Assembly: GCF_038624605.1 (NCBI RefSeq) | Contig: NZ_CP152020.1 | Location: 2,721,312 to 2,785,311, forward strand | Direction of reading: 5' to 3' | Origin: Psychrobacillus sp. FSL K6-4046 | GTDB lineage: Bacteria > Bacillota > Bacilli > Bacillales_A > Planococcaceae | Length of the DNA: 64,000 nucleotides | Shown here: in pieces, positions 28,102-37,079 of the stretch | Layout of the letters: every line of letters begins with the position of its first letter | Numbering within the stretch: position 1 is the stretch's first letter | Made by a program: the position numbers and the translations under genes | Notes under the pieces: generated by a model | What the model was told of the DNA's origin: nothing | The model's input: only the letters and a program-made list of their open reading frames with translations | Database searches by the model: none

Positions 28102-29171
28102 AAGAGATTGTAAGAGCAGCTGTAGCCATTATAGTTGTATGTATCGTATTATTTATCACAAACGATTATTTAGGAAAAAGTGCAAATAATGCCGGTAGTG
28201 ATACTGTTACTGTCTTTAACTGGGGAGAATACATTGATCCTGAGTTGATAAACCAGTTTGAAGAAGAAACCGGATATCGTGTGGTTTATGAAACCTTTGA
28301 TTCAAACGAAGCCATGATGACAAAAATTGAACAAGGTGGGACTTCCTATGATATAGCTGTCCCTTCAGAGTATGCTATTGAAAAAATGAAGGAAAATGAT
28401 TTACTCTTGCCAATCGATCCTTCCAAGTTACCAAATCTAAAAAACGTTGATCCTTACTTTTTAGATTTACCTTTTGACCCTAAAAATGAGTTTTCTATCC
28501 CTTATTTTTGGGGAACAGTAGGAATTGTTTATAATCCTTCCCTATTGGAGGGACAAACATTTGAAAGCTGGGATAATTTATGGGATCCATCCTTAGAAGG
28601 CAAAGTATTGTTAGTAGATGGAGCACGTGAGGTTATTGGAATGGGATTAAATAGCCTAGGTTATTCCTTAAACTCTACTGATGAAAATGAGCTTCAAAGT
28701 TCTCTTGAAAAGCTTCAAAGCTTGACTCCTAATGTAAAGGCTATTATTGGCGATGAAGTAACGCAGCTGATGGTAAATGAGGAAGCAGCTGTAGCCCTTA
28801 CTTGGTCTGGACAAGCTGCTGACATGATGTGGGAAAATGAAGAACTAGACTATTCTGTTCCTGAAGAAGGCTCTAATTTATGGTTTGATAATATGGTAAT
28901 TCCAAAAACCTCCGCGAATGTCGATGGTGCTCATGCATTCATTAACTTCATGCTAGATGCAGAGGTTGCTGCCCAAAATGCAGATTATGTTGGTTATTCC
29001 ACTCCTAATACTGCAGCGATGGAAATAATGGATGAAGAGGTTATCGCAGACGAGCGTTTCTATCCTACGGAGGAAGCTAGAGATAATTTAGAAGTATACA
29101 AAAATCTAGGTCTCGAAATGCTAGGCCATTACAATGAATTATTCTTGAAATTTAAAATGGGAGATAATTAA
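28098..29171 (+). CDS. potD: Spermidine/putrescine-binding protein
   Basis: 357-residue substrate-binding component. Typical PotD segments are TVTVFNWGEYIDPELINQFEEETG, TSYDIAVPSEYAIEKM, IPYFWGTVGIVYNP, LTWSGQAADMM and the C-terminal NLGLEMLGHYNELFLKFKMG. Instead of a normal lipobox the N-terminus has a hydrophobic stretch (IIVVCIVLFI) with Cys in the middle and Val at -1, so it may be anchored by an uncleaved signal rather than by lipid. Last gene of the operon, followed by a terminator. Confidence 0.93.
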   Translation: MKEIVRAAVAIIVVCIVLFITNDYLGKSANNAGSDTVTVFNWGEYIDPELINQFEEETGYRVVYETFDSNEAMMTKIEQGGTSYDIAVPSEYAIEKMKENDLLLPIDPSKLPNLKNVDPYFLDLPFDPKNEFSIPYFWGTVGIVYNPSLLEGQTFESWDNLWDPSLEGKVLLVDGAREVIGMGLNSLGYSLNSTDENELQSSLEKLQSLTPNVKAIIGDEVTQLMVNEEAAVALTWSGQAADMMWENEELDYSVPEEGSNLWFDNMVIPKTSANVDGAHAFINFMLDAEVAAQNADYVGYSTPNTAAMEIMDEEVIADERFYPTEEARDNLEVYKNLGLEMLGHYNELFLKFKMGDN

Positions 29172-29220
29172 TTTCAACATATTATTATAAATTAAAACGT
29201 GAAATTAATTTCGATATGCT

Positions 29221-29268
29221 CCCCAATAGGTAGACAGATGAAACTGTTTACCTGTTGGGGGTATTTTT
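29221..29268 (+). terminator. Terminator of the potABCD operon
   Basis: Stem CCCCAA/TTGGGG continuing with AGGTA/TACCT and GACAG/CTGTT around a small loop, then TATTTTTTT. Confidence 0.92.
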
Positions 29269-29617
29269 TTATGGCGCGAAGTAAGCTTTTTTATTGAACA
29301 ACCTCCCAATTTTTAATAAAATTAGTCTTCATAAATATCATTGCAGATCATTCAATCTAATCCTACTCTTACGTTCATTGTCGCGACGAATGATGACTTA
29401 CTTATCCACTTCCCCCGTCGAAAGCGTCCTCTGTATATGCTTAAACCAGCTATTTCATTAATACTTTATATTGCTATTATATTGCTATTATTTATTTTAC
29501 ACAGTACTCTAATTGAAGAAAATTGTATAACTTTTCGGGACACGAAAGTATGTATTAATGGGAAAATATGATATTATCGATAGATGAATAATAGTACGAG
29601 AGAAAGCAGGAGTCGTT
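29269..29617. other. Intergenic region upstream of the MFS gene
   Basis: About 350 bp. Contains a TTG-initiated frame at 29341-29571 with one hydrophobic segment but no ribosome site, not called as a gene. A clean -35/-10 pair for the MFS gene could not be identified. Confidence 0.5.
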
Positions 29618-30805
29618 ATGACAGAGAAAAGAAATAAATTTGCATTATATATTCTGATGTTCAATATGTTTATTGTAATGTCAGGGATAGGGATTGTTAT
29701 TCCAGTAATGCCTTCTTATTTAGAAACTTTTGGAGTTGCTGGGCAAGCCTTAGGTTTTATTATCGCATCCTATGCCTTAGGACAATTTATATTTTCTCCA
29801 TTAGCGGGAGAACTATCTGACAAACATGGAAGAAAAAGAATGATCATTATTGGCTTGATCATTTTTGCTGTTTCACAATTATGGTTTGGGATAGCTACTC
29901 AAGAATGGATGCTCTATATTGCAAGATTTATGGGTGGAGTTGGAGGAGCATTTTTAGTACCTGCAACGATGGCCTTTGTCGCTGACATCACAAGTTATGA
30001 AGAACGTGGGAAAGGTATGGGGTTCATTGGAGCTTCCATGTCACTAGGCTTTATGATTGGGCCGGCTATTGGAGGATTTTTAGCAGGAGTTAGTTTATCC
30101 TTTCCATTTTATATGGCCGCGGTAGTTTCTTTTCTTTCCGCAATAGTATCCTTAATCATTTTGCCTGATATTAAAAATGTAATAACTGATTTAAATCCAG
30201 CTATAAAAAAACGTGAAAATATTCTTACTCAAATGAAAAGCTCGATTTATACACCTTACTTTATGATGTTATTTATCATTTTTGTATTTTCTTTTGGAAT
30301 CGCCAACTTCCAGGCAACCTTTTCTTTATATGTAGATCACAAATACGAATATAGTCCGCAAAGAATAGCCGCTATTTTAACGGTAGGTGGATTTGTGGGA
30401 GTAGTTATTCAAACAGTAGTCATTGATCGCTTATTTAAACGTTTTGGTGAATTAAACGTTATTCTTGTCAACTTAGTTGTGGGAGCCGTCTCATTAGTTC
30501 TATTCTTTTTAGTAGATTCCTTTTGGCTTATCTTGTTTTTAGCAACAGTCTTCTCGATTGCTACTACATTGATTAGACCAGCTGTTAATACCATCGTTTC
30601 TAAGCTCGCTGGCAATGAGCAGGGGTTTGCTGCTGGTATGAATAATGCGTATATGAGCTTAGGTAATATGATTGGCCCAGCACTTGCTGGTATATTATTT
30701 GACGTAAATATTAACATACCGTTTTTAGTAGGTGCTGTAATTTTACTTTGCACTTGGGTCATTACACTTGTTTGGGTTAAAAAGAAGAAACCTGTCATTC
30801 TATGA
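29618..30805 (+). CDS. MFS multidrug efflux transporter (NorA/Bmr type)
   Basis: 395-residue 12-helix major facilitator of the DHA1 drug:H+ antiporter group. Motif A is GELSDKHGRKRM near residue 69, and the antiporter motif C is GASMSLGFMIGPAIGGFLAG near residue 143. The N-terminus IGIVIPVMPSYLETFG resembles NorA/Bmr/Blt proteins. The substrate cannot be read. CAGGAG precedes the ATG; a terminator follows and the gene is alone. Confidence 0.9.
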   Translation: MTEKRNKFALYILMFNMFIVMSGIGIVIPVMPSYLETFGVAGQALGFIIASYALGQFIFSPLAGELSDKHGRKRMIIIGLIIFAVSQLWFGIATQEWMLYIARFMGGVGGAFLVPATMAFVADITSYEERGKGMGFIGASMSLGFMIGPAIGGFLAGVSLSFPFYMAAVVSFLSAIVSLIILPDIKNVITDLNPAIKKRENILTQMKSSIYTPYFMMLFIIFVFSFGIANFQATFSLYVDHKYEYSPQRIAAILTVGGFVGVVIQTVVIDRLFKRFGELNVILVNLVVGAVSLVLFFLVDSFWLILFLATVFSIATTLIRPAVNTIVSKLAGNEQGFAAGMNNAYMSLGNMIGPALAGILFDVNINIPFLVGAVILLCTWVITLVWVKKKKPVIL

Positions 30806-30806
30806 T

Positions 30807-30845
30807 AAAAGCGCAACAGAGGAAACAAGCCTCTGTTGCGCTTTT
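30807..30845. terminator. Bidirectional terminator
   Basis: Perfect 16-bp stem AAAAGCGCAACAGAGG/CCTCTGTTGCGCTTTT with a 7-nt loop, shared by the MFS gene and the convergent VWA operon whose last stop is at 30851. Confidence 0.94.
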
Positions 30846-30850
30846 ACATT

Positions 30851-33448
30851 TTATCGTTTTTTCTTTTCTCTCACTAGCTTTTCCATATTACTGGACTTTG
30901 TTGTAGTGGAAGGGGTAATTGCTTTTTTAGGTTTCTTAAATGGTAAAATTAGCTGTTTAAATCCAAATCTCCTGATTGTTATATCGATAAAGAAAAGGAT
31001 TATCGCAATTAATATTAATATCTGTCTAATAGGCTGTTTTTCGGAGCTAGTGACATCCATATCTCGGAACGCCTCTGCTGGTTCACTTAAAAGTTCTCCA
31101 CCAGTTCTATTTGTTATAAGCTGTAGTTTTTGGACATCTGGCTGTTGGACCTTATATTCTTCACTATAAGGAATTGATATTCCAGCTTGATAGACAGCGT
31201 CCTGTTCATTGGAAACTCGGAAAAATACAAGTCCTGGCTCGCTCTCAACCGTGACACGTGATTTTCCAGGCGCCAATGGCTCTGAACTTACTTCTAGCTC
31301 TTCCCCTTTTTCATTGACCGCTGCCACTTCTATAAAGGATGATTTTCCAGATGGATCTGTTACGGTATAGCTTCCATCACTTGCTTTTTGAATCGTATAT
31401 GGCACTTCACTATAGGATGGAAGCATCCTAGAGACTGCTGTGTTCCAAAAATCTCCCCAATTATTCCAACGAGCAAAATCTCCACTCCAGGCACCGGTAG
31501 AATCAGAAGTAAAGGCAAGTGTTCTTCCTAAACCATACATCCATTCAGCTAAAACGGGATCTTCCTTCTCACTTTGTGCAATAACATTCGCAGTTTGTTT
31601 TGCAGTGGTTGCAATATATGCGTTCATCTGCGGAACTCCTTCCACAAACAAACTAGACCATGTCGGGTCTCCATAAATAGTCGGGTAGAACGGATTATCC
31701 TCTATATAGGTTCTGGAGATGATTGCCGTTTCAGTAGACATAATCGCTGGAATGGTAGATTCATCCTGTACTTCATAAAATGTTCCGCCCCCCATTTCTG
31801 CAAGGCTTTCTAATAAAGCACGGTCTGCATCCTGACCAACCGCTACAGTAGAAACAGTTATATTGTTCTCTTTTCCATCTTCTATTAAAGTTTGATAATC
31901 ATTAGACGAGCTTGATTGGCCATCTGTCAGTAAGATAATATGTTTTCGCTGTAGCTTCAATGGTTGTAACTGCTCGTATGCTTGCGCAAGGCTTGAATAT
32001 ATTTCAGTTCCTCCCCCTGCGCCTACAGAAAGGATCTTTTCAACCGCGTCTTCCCTGTCTGTGAGTGGCTCTGTCTCAATGATCTGCCATGGTTTATCAT
32101 CAAAGGCTATGAAGCCTAAATGATCATCGTCTCTTAGCATTTCTACCGAACGTGCAGCTGCCTCCTTTGCATATTCCATTTTAGAGCCAGCCATACTTCC
32201 TGACCTATCCATCACTATAATAAGTCCTAATGAAGGCAATTGTTGCTTCCCTTTCACTTCCATCTCAACGGGTAATAACTTTTCTATAGGTGTTTTAAAA
32301 TATCCCCCGAGTCCAAAGCTATTTTGTCCGCCAACCATCATAAATCCAGTACCGAAATTTTTGACTGCCTGTTCGATGACGTTCATTTTTTGCTCTCCAA
32401 CAAGATGCCCTGGAACGTTGTCGAAAATAATTGCATCATAGGCTAGATAATTTGATAAATCATATGGCAAGGAACTAGCAGAGATAACATCTGTAGTAAT
32501 TGCCTCTTGGTCAATTACTTGAGTAATATTAGTTGTAGCATCCTCATTAGTGACAATCAGCAGTCTTGGAGAGCTCTCTACATTCGTAACACTCGTAAGC
32601 TTATTGTTCTCGATTAAAGCATCCCCTTGAACGATCACCTGTACGTCATATTTCAACAGACCTTCACCCTTAGACGTGTTACGGAATGTAAAACTATTGG
32701 AGCCCTGTTCCAAGGATACTTGTTCTCTAGATAATAATTCATCGTTTTGATAAAGTAATAGCTCTGCATTAGTTGCCTTAGTAGCCTCTAATTCCACATT
32801 TAGCTGCTGTTGTTCTCCTTCAAAGGCTACAGGTGGTGTCTCAAATGTAGTAATAGCTACATCCTCTGATGATATTCTCTCAAGCTCCACCACATCAACA
32901 GTTACATTACTACCTGTCATTTTCATGAGTTCGTCTGCCACCGAGCCACTAGTTTCAATTCCATCGGTAAAGAGAACAATTCGTGTAGCTTTGTTGGGAT
33001 CAATTATTCCAGTAGATAATTGCAACGCTTTAGCTATATCTGTATTACCAGGTAAATCCATTGGGCTGAATACTGGAAGCTTTATATCCTCATTCGTTAA
33101 TGCTATCTCTGACTGAAAATTCTCAGCGAAAGAATAAACTCCAACTAGATGTTTGTCTGTTTGAGCATCTAAGCTTTTTTCAATCCACTCAGAAACCTGT
33201 TGTTCCGTACCTTGAACGGAAGCAGAACGATCAATAAGGAAAACTACCTGTTCCTCTTTGATCGGCATTAATAGATACGGATTCGTAAGACCAAGTATTA
33301 AACAAAAAATAGCAAGCAGGCGGATAAAGAAAACTACAAGACCTTCCTTCTTCCAGTGCTTTCTGTCTTTATTCCATATCCATATAAAATAAATAAGAAT
33401 AGGTAGTGATATTAATAGCAATAGTGGTTGATCAACTCGTAAATCCAC
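30851..33448 (-). CDS. Membrane protein with two VWA domains and a GATase-like domain
   Basis: 865-residue protein, last of the operon. Two N-terminal hydrophobic segments are followed by a first von Willebrand A domain with D73-x-S75-x-S77 (LIDRSASV), a beta-rich region, a glutamine-amidotransferase-like segment (PRLLIVTN, residues 290-390), and a second canonical MIDAS VWA domain (D414, S416, S418 in MDRSGSMAGSKM, TDGQSSS). A C-terminal hydrophobic segment and basic tail close it. The GTG at 33448 is preferred (GGAGGTG upstream); the open frame reaches 33499 inside the previous gene. Likely an extracytoplasmic metal-dependent adhesion or assembly factor; function not known. Confidence 0.85.
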   Translation of the reverse strand: MDLRVDQPLLLLISLPILIYFIWIWNKDRKHWKKEGLVVFFIRLLAIFCLILGLTNPYLLMPIKEEQVVFLIDRSASVQGTEQQVSEWIEKSLDAQTDKHLVGVYSFAENFQSEIALTNEDIKLPVFSPMDLPGNTDIAKALQLSTGIIDPNKATRIVLFTDGIETSGSVADELMKMTGSNVTVDVVELERISSEDVAITTFETPPVAFEGEQQQLNVELEATKATNAELLLYQNDELLSREQVSLEQGSNSFTFRNTSKGEGLLKYDVQVIVQGDALIENNKLTSVTNVESSPRLLIVTNEDATTNITQVIDQEAITTDVISASSLPYDLSNYLAYDAIIFDNVPGHLVGEQKMNVIEQAVKNFGTGFMMVGGQNSFGLGGYFKTPIEKLLPVEMEVKGKQQLPSLGLIIVMDRSGSMAGSKMEYAKEAAARSVEMLRDDDHLGFIAFDDKPWQIIETEPLTDREDAVEKILSVGAGGGTEIYSSLAQAYEQLQPLKLQRKHIILLTDGQSSSSNDYQTLIEDGKENNITVSTVAVGQDADRALLESLAEMGGGTFYEVQDESTIPAIMSTETAIISRTYIEDNPFYPTIYGDPTWSSLFVEGVPQMNAYIATTAKQTANVIAQSEKEDPVLAEWMYGLGRTLAFTSDSTGAWSGDFARWNNWGDFWNTAVSRMLPSYSEVPYTIQKASDGSYTVTDPSGKSSFIEVAAVNEKGEELEVSSEPLAPGKSRVTVESEPGLVFFRVSNEQDAVYQAGISIPYSEEYKVQQPDVQKLQLITNRTGGELLSEPAEAFRDMDVTSSEKQPIRQILILIAIILFFIDITIRRFGFKQLILPFKKPKKAITPSTTTKSSNMEKLVREKKKR

Positions 33449-35192
33449 GACGTCTTTGCACCTCCCACTCGATAACAAACAACAAGAGCAATAAAACAAT
33501 TAGAAATGGAACTAGCGAAAATTGTTCATGATTCTCGGATTGCTTATCTGTTTTCTGAGCCCCAATGGAATAAGAAGCTCCTTTGGAAATTTCTTTTTCT
33601 TTTTGTGATAATGCTACCGTAAAGTATTTTTCTTTTTCACCTGAACGTATAACATACACACCGGGCTCTCTTGGTGCCATAAAGGCTCCTCCATTTTCAA
33701 TAGAATATAAATAGGAATCCTCCATCGTATATATTTCCCATTCGTTCGTCGTACTGCCTAACGATTGAGGTTTTCTTTCATTTGGAGTAAATGTTCCTAA
33801 ATATAGATTACTATTGGATAGCTGTTCTTTTACGCTCCACATAAATAATGGGAAGGAAGGACTTAATGGCCAATCAGTCATTTGTATATCGGAAAGCACG
33901 ACTACATCGCCTTTGGTTGATACCTGTATAAAGGGCTTATTATCGACCGTTGCAATTGTAGAATAGCCTTCTACTCCTGGGTATACACTGCTCACATAAA
34001 TATCCGATAAATCAGCAAAAGAAAATAACGGGTGCTCCACAGTTTGAACATTACCGTTCACTTCGATTGGCGTCACATCATTTCTTCCAATAAATAAGGC
34101 TGGTCTTTCCATTTGATCTATCAAACCAAACTGATTGGTAGCGAGTATACCTTCTTCTTTTACTAAGCTTACCTGCTCCGATGGTATACTGCTCATTTCA
34201 ATCCCTAGTGATTGAAATGCCGTACGAACCAATGTATGTAGCGAGCTATCTATGTAAATCTTAGAAAGCTGGTCTTGCATAAATACAACCATTTCATTAT
34301 CTAGGAGATAATCATCAGAAACATCAATAGTAGCTTTAAGAAAGCTTGCCTCCTCCAACTCATTAAAAGAAAGAGTCACCGTTTCTCTAGGTGGCAAAAT
34401 AACCGCCTCTTTTATAATATCCTTCTCTCCATTTGATACGGTTAAAGAAGCATTTTGTTCTTCGTTCGTTTGATTGTCAATTTGGACCAATGCTGAAGTT
34501 CCGTTTTTCATCTTTGTAGCCCCAAAACGTTTAATGGATATATTATCCACTTCCGCTGGCTGTCCAATAACATTCCAGCTGACATTTTCATAGTGTAGGG
34601 GTAGTGTCTGTTGATCAAGCTTGTCTGTGAATACATAAACCGAAGTATCTTTCGTTTGAAAAAAAGATTGAGCAAAATCTAGTGTTTTGGAAAAGGCCTC
34701 ATCCTCATATGTCACTTCTAATTTATTTATTTCATTTTTTATATGATTTATATTTGTTTCTTGTTTTAATACAGCAGTTGGTTCATTTCCTGTAGTAATA
34801 AGGGTGAACGGCTTACCAGATAACTGCTCAATCATATCAAGCATTTCTTGTTTATGAAGGTCAAATAAATTCGTATTATTAATATTTACTTCGATACTAG
34901 CGGATGTATCTACGACAAAGATAACCTGCTCTCCTGCAAGTGCTTCTTTTTTCCAATAAGGCTGAATCAGTGCAAGAACAAGTAAAATCATCGCTAACAT
35001 CTGAAGATAAAATAAGGCATTTTTTTGAAGGTGCTGTAAATAAGGAGAGGCCCTCGTTTCTTTCATTACTTCCTCCCAAAAAAGCGTAGATGAAACGGAT
35101 TGCTTCTTATATTTTTTTCGGAAGAAATAATAAAGGAGAACAACTACTGGAAATATTGCTGTCCATAAATATGGTAATTGACTAAAACCCAA
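33432..35192 (-). CDS. BatA/VWA-type membrane protein
   Basis: 586-residue protein with the BatA N-terminal membrane region (two hydrophobic segments up to residue 78), a VWA domain beginning FVVDTSASI (D95, S97, S99), a long Thr/Ser/Asn-rich extracytoplasmic region and a C-terminal membrane segment. BatA-like proteins occur with MoxR and DUF58 proteins in operons tied to envelope integrity or metalloprotein assembly. It overlaps the following VWA gene by about 17 bp. Confidence 0.87.
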   Translation of the reverse strand: MGFSQLPYLWTAIFPVVVLLYYFFRKKYKKQSVSSTLFWEEVMKETRASPYLQHLQKNALFYLQMLAMILLVLALIQPYWKKEALAGEQVIFVVDTSASIEVNINNTNLFDLHKQEMLDMIEQLSGKPFTLITTGNEPTAVLKQETNINHIKNEINKLEVTYEDEAFSKTLDFAQSFFQTKDTSVYVFTDKLDQQTLPLHYENVSWNVIGQPAEVDNISIKRFGATKMKNGTSALVQIDNQTNEEQNASLTVSNGEKDIIKEAVILPPRETVTLSFNELEEASFLKATIDVSDDYLLDNEMVVFMQDQLSKIYIDSSLHTLVRTAFQSLGIEMSSIPSEQVSLVKEEGILATNQFGLIDQMERPALFIGRNDVTPIEVNGNVQTVEHPLFSFADLSDIYVSSVYPGVEGYSTIATVDNKPFIQVSTKGDVVVLSDIQMTDWPLSPSFPLFMWSVKEQLSNSNLYLGTFTPNERKPQSLGSTTNEWEIYTMEDSYLYSIENGGAFMAPREPGVYVIRSGEKEKYFTVALSQKEKEISKGASYSIGAQKTDKQSENHEQFSLVPFLIVLLLLLFVIEWEVQRRRGFTS

Positions 35193-35203
35193 ATGTACTC
35201 ACC

Positions 35204-36079
35204 TCACTGCACCCAATTTGCTCTTAGTAGTTGATGAAATAGGACATGAGAAATGCCCTCATCTGCATTGACCTGTATTAGTTTGATACCGAATTTACTA
35301 CATAACTTTTCTAAAGCAAGTTGATGCAGCTTTCTTTCCTCATTGTAAGAATCTATTACTCTGGAAGACATAGATATATTTAATTGTTGAGCGGTTTCTA
35401 CATCCTCCAACTGCATATCACCAGAAAAAGAAGGGGTTAACTCCTCATTCGTAACAATTTGTAACAGTCGTATATCACCCGCAAAGCGAGGTAGTTTTTG
35501 TATAAGAGTTCTTAAATGCTCTATGTCCTCCAAGCAATCCGTAATAAGGAATAATACAGTACTGTCTTTCGGCAGAAAGGAGATTGCATTTTTAGCAAAG
35601 GAGTCTACCATAGACGGCGGATTCAAATCGGTTATTACTTGTGCAAACGCTTTACGGTAGGTTGCCCCTTTTCTTCTGAAAGGAGGAACTTTTTCATTTG
35701 AAACCATGGAAAAGGTAAGTCGATCATCTCTTTGAAGTACAAGGATACCTAGGGAAGCTGCTAATTGCCTAGCAAAATTCCATTTTACTTTTTCTCCCAT
35801 CGATTTTGAGGAGTCAAGTAGAATATGTACTCTCATTTCCTGTTCATCTAAAAAACGTTTGATAAAATACTTATCTGTTCTAGCATAAACATTCCAGTCA
35901 ATTTGACGAACATCATCTCCAGGCGTGTATTCCCTGAAATCTGAGAAGTCTAGAGAAGCACCGAATCTTTGGGAGCGATGAGACCCTTTATGCTGTCCAC
36001 GTAGTTTAGATTTGGTTGCTATAGACAATCGACTTAGCTTTCCAGTCCAATCTTTTGGGATCAAGTAATCCTTACTCAT
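35204..36079 (-). CDS. DUF58 domain protein
   Basis: 291-residue cytoplasmic protein with the DUF58 signature DFREYTPGDDVRQIDWNVYART near residues 47-68. This fold is related to VWA domains, with LLDSSKSMGEKVKWN as the MIDAS-like strand. DUF58 proteins are habitual partners of MoxR ATPases. Its ATG overlaps the moxR stop by 4 bp. Confidence 0.92.
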   Translation of the reverse strand: MSKDYLIPKDWTGKLSRLSIATKSKLRGQHKGSHRSQRFGASLDFSDFREYTPGDDVRQIDWNVYARTDKYFIKRFLDEQEMRVHILLDSSKSMGEKVKWNFARQLAASLGILVLQRDDRLTFSMVSNEKVPPFRRKGATYRKAFAQVITDLNPPSMVDSFAKNAISFLPKDSTVLFLITDCLEDIEHLRTLIQKLPRFAGDIRLLQIVTNEELTPSFSGDMQLEDVETAQQLNISMSSRVIDSYNEERKLHQLALEKLCSKFGIKLIQVNADEGISHVLFHQLLRANWVQ

Positions 36080-37068
36080 ACACTTTGTCCTTGCTTCACT
36101 GTTTGTAAAATAATTTCAATTAAGTCATCCGTACTTTTACCTTCTGCTTCCCCCTCATAGTTAAGCAACAAACGATGTCTTAGTACAGGCTTTACTACGG
36201 TTTTAATATCAGCTATCGAAACGTGATAACGTCCTGAAACCAAGGCTCTTGCTTTTGCTAGTTTAATAAGGCTTTGCAAACCACGAGGGCCGCTCCCATA
36301 TTGAACATATTGCTGAACTTCTGGGACGACAGAAGATTCCGGGTGAGTAGCTGCAATAAGATCAACTGCATACTCTAACATGTCATCCGCAATCAATACT
36401 TCCTTAACCATTTGTTGAGCAATAATCAGATCTTCTGCATTCATTACTTTGTTCAAACGAATATCTTGGCTTCCCGTAGTTCTCTTTGTAATTTCTATTA
36501 ACTCATCTTTAGTTGGATAGGAAACAATTATCTTACATAAAAATCGATCCATTTGTGCTTCTGGCAATGGATAAGTCCCTTCCATTTCAATTGGATTCTG
36601 TGTTGCTAATACAAAAAATGGTCGATCCATCTTCTTGGTGTCTCCGAGGACCGTAACAGTCTTCTCTCCCATCGCCTCTAAGAGGGCACTTTGAGTTTTA
36701 GGAGTTGCACGATTTATTTCATCTGCTAAAACCATCTGACTGAATATAGGTCCTTTTTGAAAACTAAATTGTTGTTTTCCGCTCTCTAATCGTTCGATCA
36801 TACTAGTCCCCGTAATATCAGATGGCATGAGGTCAGGGGTGAACTGAATACGTGAAAAGGAAAGGTCAAGTACTTCAGAAACTGTACGGATAAGCATAGT
36901 CTTCCCAAGTCCTGGCAATCCCTCTAAAAGTGCATGACCATCTGCTAAAACACAATAAATAGAAAATTCTACTGCCTCTTTTTGTCCAACAATAAATTGA
37001 CCTATTTCCTGGCGAACTGTTTCTAAACGTTTACTCATATTGATATAGTCTTCAGTTGTTAACTCCAT
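36076..37068 (-). CDS. MoxR-family AAA+ ATPase (first cluster)
   Basis: 330-residue AAA+ ATPase, chaperone-like, thought to remodel or load metal ions into VWA-containing partners. Walker A EGLPGLGKT, Walker B VLADEINRATPKTQSALLEAMGE, sensor 1 FVLATQNPIE and the C-terminal lid GSGPRGLQSLIKLAKARA are present. The frame starts at 37080 in a TAATG overlap, but GGAGG lies inside those first codons, 5 nt before the ATG at 37068, which is therefore preferred. Confidence 0.93.
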   Translation of the reverse strand: MELTTEDYINMSKRLETVRQEIGQFIVGQKEAVEFSIYCVLADGHALLEGLPGLGKTMLIRTVSEVLDLSFSRIQFTPDLMPSDITGTSMIERLESGKQQFSFQKGPIFSQMVLADEINRATPKTQSALLEAMGEKTVTVLGDTKKMDRPFFVLATQNPIEMEGTYPLPEAQMDRFLCKIIVSYPTKDELIEITKRTTGSQDIRLNKVMNAEDLIIAQQMVKEVLIADDMLEYAVDLIAATHPESSVVPEVQQYVQYGSGPRGLQSLIKLAKARALVSGRYHVSIADIKTVVKPVLRHRLLLNYEGEAEGKSTDDLIEIILQTVKQGQSV

Positions 37069-37079
37069 AGTTTCCTCCA

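Noticed and set aside
29341-29571. 76-codon TTG-initiated frame with one hydrophobic segment
   Set aside because: No Shine-Dalgarno, rare start, no recognisable domain, and it lies in an AT-rich spacer between a terminator and the MFS gene.
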